Source: Acanthamoeba castellanii str. Neff
Taxonomy: Eukaryota; Discosea; Longamoebia; Acanthamoebidae
Assembly (NCBI RefSeq): GCF_000313135.1
Contig: NW_004457323.1
Span: 11,135 to 49,562 of the forward strand
Reading direction: 5' to 3'
DNA length: 38,428 nucleotides
Positions within the stretch are counted from its first letter, which is position 1. Every line of letters begins with the position of its first letter. Below the pieces are notes generated by a model. It worked only from the letters and a program-made list of their open reading frames with translations. It ran no database searches and had not been told where the DNA came from. The translations under genes were made by a program, and so were the position numbers. Positions 34,076-38,428 of this stretch are shown one piece after another.

Positions 34076-34089
34076 GGTTATGGGCCCAC
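34076..34089 (+). other. Primer binding site complementary to tRNA-iMet anticodon arm
   Basis: GGTTATGGGCCCAC follows the LTR end directly. It is complementary to GUGGGCCCAUAACC, the anticodon stem-loop strand of eukaryotic initiator tRNA-Met, rather than to the tRNA 3' end. Drosophila copia uses an internal half-tRNA primer in this way. Confidence 0.85.
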
Positions 34090-34329
34090 ACTTCCCACAA
34101 CAATGAGCACTACTCTTCCCATCTTAAAATCTTCTGAAGGATACACTCTCTGGTTTACCCAGATTTGAGTGTATCTGTGAGCAAAAGAACTCTGGTCACT
34201 CTGTGACCCCGGCGCAACCAAAACTCCACTGCCATCTTCTTCATCTTCGCCACCCTCAGCCTCAGATTTAAAGAAGGAAGGAAAGGAGAAGTTAGAAGAG
34301 TCTGATGTTCCACCACCTACTACCAACAG

Positions 34330-35185
34330 GAAAAGCAGCAAGGCCCTTGGGATAATCACCATGTCCCTGGGGCCAAACATCATTCACATCTTGGATGATT
34401 TCAACAACCCTCAAGAACTCATGATTGAACTTTGATGGCAATTCATGCCTAACCAGAAGTCAAGGCTTGCAGTGAAGACACGCAAGCTCACATCAATTCA
34501 GCTCAAGACCAGCAAAGAACTCACCAGTTACTTCGCCCACTTCAACTCCATCATCGCCAAGCTCAATTCAAACCCACAATTCACCATTCCCAAAGGGGTT
34601 CATGAGACTCTTCTACTCAAAGGGCTTTCACTGGACTACAAAACAGTTGCTACCGTCATTGGCATGACCAACAACACCAGCAACATCAGCACTCAGGGCA
34701 TGCTCTGTCAACACAAATCTGAGCTACAAGCTAGGAAGCAGGCAAAGAAAGAGCAGGCCATTCTCTTCACTGCAGCACAGCAATCCATCCAGGCGCTGTT
34801 GTCATCTTCACTGCCAGTCGCCCCATCAAAGCCACATTGAGGCAATCATGGCAGTGGGGGACGTAATTGAAGTGCAAACAAGAATCCTGACCCACTACCA
34901 GAGAAGAACAGCGCTGACAAGCCAGCCACGCAGTGCAGCAAGTGCAGTGCCAATCATGGCCACAAACGCTGCCCCAAGAGCAAACGCACACTGGTCACCA
35001 CTGAGGACCCTAGTCACAAGTACTTCACACTTACCACTACCACCAATAAACACTGGATCACCAACTCTGGAGCCTCCAGCAACTTCACCTACCAACACTC
35101 CACTCTCCATGACTTCATTGTGACTGACAGGATCAAGCATGTCTTTCTCAGCAACAACACACAGTGTCACATTCTCAGCAGTTGC
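34330..35185 (+). pseudogene. copia gag and protease remnant
   Basis: The gag part reads LAVKTRKLTSIQLKTSKEL, FAHFNSIIAKLN and HETLLLKGL, then a shortened zinc knuckle CSKCSANHGHKRC (C-x2-C-x3-H-x4-C). The protease core is WITNSGASSNFT; the catalytic Asp of the usual DSGA is Asn here (codon 35063-35065). TGA codons interrupt at 34433, 34838 and 34868. The frame is lost near 35185, where sequence jumps to the integrase core. Confidence 0.85.
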
Positions 35186-35187
35186 TT

Positions 35188-35910
35188 AAGCCTGGCGAGG
35201 TCATCCACTCTGATCTCTCTGGTTGCTTCAGTGTTTCCACAAGGGGCAGTGCTGAGTATTATGTGACCTTCATCAATGAGGCCACTTGACACGCCTCTGT
35301 GTACCTCCTTGAGCGCAAGAGTGAGGCCATTGAGGCCTTCAAGGCCTACTTGGCCACGTCACCTCATGCCACCCAGTGCCACTCTCTGGTTATGGACCAG
35401 GGAGGTGAGTATCTTTCTAAGAGATTCTGCAAGCTGCTCAACAAGCATGGCATATTGCATGACACCATGGCCTCTCACTCTCCTGAGCTGAATGGCATCT
35501 CCAAGCACTTCAACCTGACTATCATGGTCATGGTGTGTGCTCTTCTTGCCAACAGCCACCTTCTGTGTTTCATGTGGGATGAAGCCCTATGTGTGGTGAT
35601 GCATATATGCAACTGTCTTCCCACCTGCTCTAAGGGTGATTGAACGCCACATGAACTGTGGACTGGTGTCCCTCCAACATATGAGCACCTTCATCTATTT
35701 GGCTGCTGGGCTCATGTCCTTTGTCCTGCCAGCCTTTGCACCAAGCTGGACAATCACTCTCTACCAGCCATCTACCTTGGCCCAGCTCACAACAATGCAC
35801 ACCACCATCATCTGTGGATCCCAGACACTGACTCCATCATCAAATCCCATGATGTTGTCTTCATGGAGATGTAGCTCAAGCCCCTTGCCCACCATCCGCA
35901 CAAGACCACC
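35188..35910 (+). pseudogene. copia integrase core and C-terminal remnant
   Basis: Integrase core with IHSDLSG (first Asp, 35212), MDQGGEYLS (second Asp, 35395) and, exactly 35 residues on, Lys instead of the catalytic Glu (35503-35505). Later LWTGVPPTYEHLHLFGCWAH, KLDNHSLPAIYLG and SHDVVF mark the C-terminal region. TGA at 35287 and 35641 and TAG at 35872 break the frame. The HHCC zinc-binding N-terminus is absent. Confidence 0.88.
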
Positions 35911-36158
35911 AGCAAAAGGACTTCCAGGGGCACATGAAAGATCAATTTCAGAAACTCCTCACAGACAACACAATTCCCACACTCATTGCTGACGATGACC
36001 ACAACAATGACAACAAGGATGATCCTATCATTGGTCTTGAAGACCAGGCTCTGGATCTTGGGACACATGGCGACTACAACATTGTCCATGACACCGACTG
36101 GACGCCCAACAACCCCAATGAACAGAGCATTCTTCAAACTTGTCAGCCCATTCCTTGT

Positions 36159-37778
36159 TGAGTGAAAAAGCCCATCTCATACACCAGCTCTGCCAAGGAG
36201 TGTAAGCATGCATTCATGATCTCTGTCAATGGTTCACCCACCATAATCACCCCCAAGTCCTTCAAGGACACAATGAACCTACCCCACCAGGCAAACTGGC
36301 TTCAGGCCGCTGAAGAAGAGTTCCAGTCAATCATCCAAAACAAGACATTCGACTGGTTCCAGGTCAGAAGGCAATCAAGGCCAGGTGGGTCTTTCAACTC
36401 AAGACCCTCACTGACAGCACCCCAGAGCGCTTCAAGGCACACTGGGTGGCAAAGGGGTTCTCACAGATCCCATACATTGATTTCAATGAGACTTTTGCTC
36501 CTGTAGTCCAGCTTGAGAACTTCCAGCTCATGCTCACAATCACCAATGCATGGAACCTTGAGATCCATCAAATGGATGTTGAATCAGCCTTTCTTCAGGC
36601 CCTGATCACTGAAGAGATCTATGTTGAACAACTGGAGGGTTTCCATTCAAAAGAACATCCAAACTATGTCTGCCAGCTTCAAAAAAGTCTCTACAGGATC
36701 AAACAAGTGCCATTCAAGTGGAATAGGGAGTTGGATACTCACCTACTAGCCAACCACTTCAAACCAACTGGACCCCTGCATCTACATGCGCAAACACGAC
36801 AGTCAGCTCACATTCAGCACTGTCTATGTCAACGACTTCACTATTCTCTCAAGGCCAGAACAACTTGCTGACATTAAGTGCATGCTCTCTGACAAGTTTC
36901 AGTGCAAGGATCTCAGTGAAGTGTGATCTGTTCTTGGCTACGAAATCCTCTGGGACTGTGAAGCTGGAACTCTCAATCTTTGTCAATGGGGGCAAATAGA
37001 CAAGTATCTCTTGGCCTTCTACCTAACAGACTGCAAGTCCATCAGAACGCCCATGGTCACTGGTCTCCATCTACCATGGCCAGAAGAGACATCAGCAGAG
37101 GGACTCAAGTTGCTGTATCACCACCTCATTGCCCAACTCCTCTATCTGGGCCAAGTCATGTGACCTGACATCCTCTTTGCAGCCCATTACCTCTCCAGTT
37201 TTGTTAATGGCTACACCATCAAGCACTGGACTGCCGCCAAGCATGTTCTCTGATACCTTCATGGCACATGCAACTACGTCATTCACTATAACTGTGACAA
37301 CATTGAGCCTTCTGCAAGTGACCTTCTCCTGACCTACCACACTGATGTGGACTGGGCTGGAGATGTCCATGACTGACACTCCACTTTGGCCTACCTCGTC
37401 ACATTCACAAGGGGGCCAATTGCATGGTCTTGTGTGAAGCAAGGATCAATAGCAACGTCAACTACTGAAGCTGAACTCAATGCTATCCACTACTGCATCA
37501 ACCAATTTCTCTACATGTGAAAGATCTTTGATGCCATCAAATTCCAATCAAATGTGACACTGGTCATCTACAATGACAACCAGTTGGCCCTGGCAATTAT
37601 CAAATCCAGCCAAACCAACTTCCACAGCATGAAGAAACACTACAACATCAAGTTGAAACGAATGATTGAGATCTTCAAGTCCAGTGTACTCCAAATCAAC
37701 TACATGCCCAGCAACATCATGGTCACCAACATGCTCACCAAGGCACTAGGCCCCATGAAGCTACTTGATTTGCTATGA
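36159..37778 (+). pseudogene. copia reverse transcriptase and RNase H remnant
   Basis: RT blocks VAKGFSQ, DFNETFAPVV, IHQMDVESAFLQ and KSLYRIKQ are clear; the YxDD box reads YVND (Asn codon 36831-36833). Frameshifts lie near 36365 and 36769. RNase H shows DVDWAGD, TTEAELNAI, YNDNQLALAI and a final NMLTKAL. TGA codons interrupt at 36159, 36924, 37161, 37251, 37374 and 37518, several at places where copia proteins usually have Arg. Confidence 0.9.
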
Positions 37779-37809
37779 TGATCCAGCCTCGTTATCCCAG
37801 ACTCAGTCT

Positions 37810-37816
37810 AAGGGGG
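37810..37816 (+). other. Polypurine tract of copia element
   Basis: AAGGGGG immediately before the 3' LTR, the expected plus-strand primer position. Confidence 0.8.
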
Positions 37817-37964
37817 TGTTGGAGTTTTCAACTTCTATGAAACTCCTGAGTATCAAACTGTCACCTGTGATAATCTTTTGTAGCATTGTTTCTTTTCTTT
37901 TTCTTATTCTTCTATCAATACAATGCACCTCCTCATCTCTTGTCACAGCTATCCCTACTCATCA
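37817..37964 (+). repeat. 3' LTR of copia element
   Basis: 148 bp, TGTTGGAG to CTACTCATCA, followed by GTCTC, the copy of the target site. Confidence 0.95.
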
Positions 37965-37969
37965 GTCTC

Positions 37970-38163
37970 ACCTTGATGTGGGGTTTCCCTTGTTGGGCGG
38001 TTGGGTACCTGAGTTGGAGAGAAAGGCAGTGTCCTGCTGGCTGGGATTACATGGATACTCTTTGAACTGGAAGTACCTCCACTGACACTACAGCTTGGGC
38101 CAGCACATGGATAGCCTCTCTATGGATGGGTCCCTATTCCTTCCTCAACCTCTGTCCCTCTGA
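37970..38163. other. Right flank of the copia insertion
   Basis: Low-CpG sequence. On the minus strand a frame leading up to the target site (GKPHIKV near 37990-37970) continues across the duplication into the CCHC frame on the left side of the element. Confidence 0.4.
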
Positions 38164-38428
38164 CTATCCCCTTCCTCTTCTCCCAGCTCAGCTCAATACC
38201 ACCATCCTCAATCATACTCTGCCCTCACTGAGCTCAACAATGCCCAGGCCATGAAGAAATCCTACCAGGATCTTGTCTCTCTCTCTTCAATAGACCACCC
38301 AGAGCAGCTCACCAGTGACCCATTTGGCTGGGTTTATTGGTACAAACATGCTCAGAATTATCTTCTCTCTGCCCTGGAGCCATTGGATCAGCCCATCAAT
38401 GCTTCCATCAGTCTCACTGGAAGTGCTA
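38164..38428 (+). pseudogene. Open coding-like fragment running off the window end
   Basis: After a TGA at 38161 the frame is open for 88 codons to the window end, with balanced composition: SYSALTELNNAQAMKKSY, DHPEQLTSDPFGWVYWYK, HAQNYLLSALEPLDQP. No family recognised. It is on the opposite strand from the CCHC remnant that the copia element interrupts, so it may belong to a separate element. Confidence 0.4.

Larger units (their letters stand above)
33928..37964 (+). mobile_element. Complete but inactivated Ty1/copia LTR retrotransposon, 4037 bp
   Basis: Bounded by 148-bp direct LTRs and by the 5-bp target duplication GTCTC (33923-33927 and 37965-37969). Order of remnants is gag with CCHC knuckle, protease, integrase, reverse transcriptase, RNase H, which is the copia order. 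A primer site follows the 5' LTR and a purine tract AAGGGGG precedes the 3' LTR. There are eleven in-frame TGA codons and one TAG, two frameshifts, and a deletion after protease removing the GAG-pre-integrase (HHCC) region, which accounts for a length below the ~5 kb usual for the group. Nearly all damage fits CpG transition. Confidence 0.95.

Overview
The window is eukaryotic nuclear DNA. Its first 29.3 kb is GC-rich, compact and intron-dense. I could place eleven protein-coding genes there, most with 5 to 19 short exons, and most gene-to-gene gaps are only 100 to 350 bp. Introns are tiny (about 60 to 350 bp) and full of microsatellites. Gene content (a multidomain tyrosine kinase, sterol C24-methyltransferase, a BTB-SPRY protein, a DUF300/TMEM184 membrane protein, LZIC and NudE) together with composition suggests an amoebozoan such as Acanthamoeba. 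That is an inference; no rRNA or other taxonomic marker is present.

Layout: 1-2019 (+) 3' part of a TMEM184-like protein fused to a PH domain. 2362-8937 (+) a 19-exon gene whose domain order is degenerate Ras-like domain, SAM, tyrosine kinase, seven WD40 blades. 9113-11290 (-) DEAD-box helicase DDX49/Dbp8, with an assembly gap over its motif I region. 11567-13663 (-) NudE. 13896-15518 (+) F-box protein. 15650-17754 (-) PlsC-type lysophospholipid acyltransferase. 17960-20954 (+) BTB-BACK-SPRY protein. 21173-24700 (+) GPCPD1-like glycerophosphodiesterase with a CBM20 domain. 24889-26794 (+) sterol 24-C-methyltransferase. 26992-28031 (-) LZIC. 28184-29344 (+) a two-domain SCP2 protein with a peroxisomal C-terminus. 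Three gene pairs are head-to-head over 150 to 235 bp and probably share bidirectional promoters. Four of the genes in the second half act on lipids or sterols (acyltransferase, glycerophosphodiesterase, sterol methyltransferase, sterol carrier).

29.4-31.6 kb has no recognisable gene. It is a patchwork of repeats: three direct copies of a degenerate unit, a 166-bp inverted repeat pair about 1.66 kb apart and 97% identical, three copies of a ~95-bp repeat, and a ~370-bp element with its own terminal inverted repeats and a core of short AACGAGT-like repeats. At about 31.6 kb the base composition changes abruptly to AT-richer, CpG-poor DNA. This part holds an 11-bp minisatellite with a 121-bp higher-order period, decayed coding remnants, and a complete but dead Ty1/copia retrotransposon (33928-37964). 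The retrotransposon has 148-bp LTRs, a 5-bp target duplication and a primer site matching the anticodon arm of initiator tRNA-Met, and it is inserted into an older CCHC zinc-knuckle ORF.

The two strongest leads are the pseudo-Ras/SAM/tyrosine kinase/WD40 protein and the copia element. In the copia element, CpG-to-CpA/TpG change alone explains most LTR differences, nearly all in-frame stops, and loss of catalytic residues in protease, integrase and reverse transcriptase. Exon limits were read by eye from phase-consistent junctions and can be off by a base.
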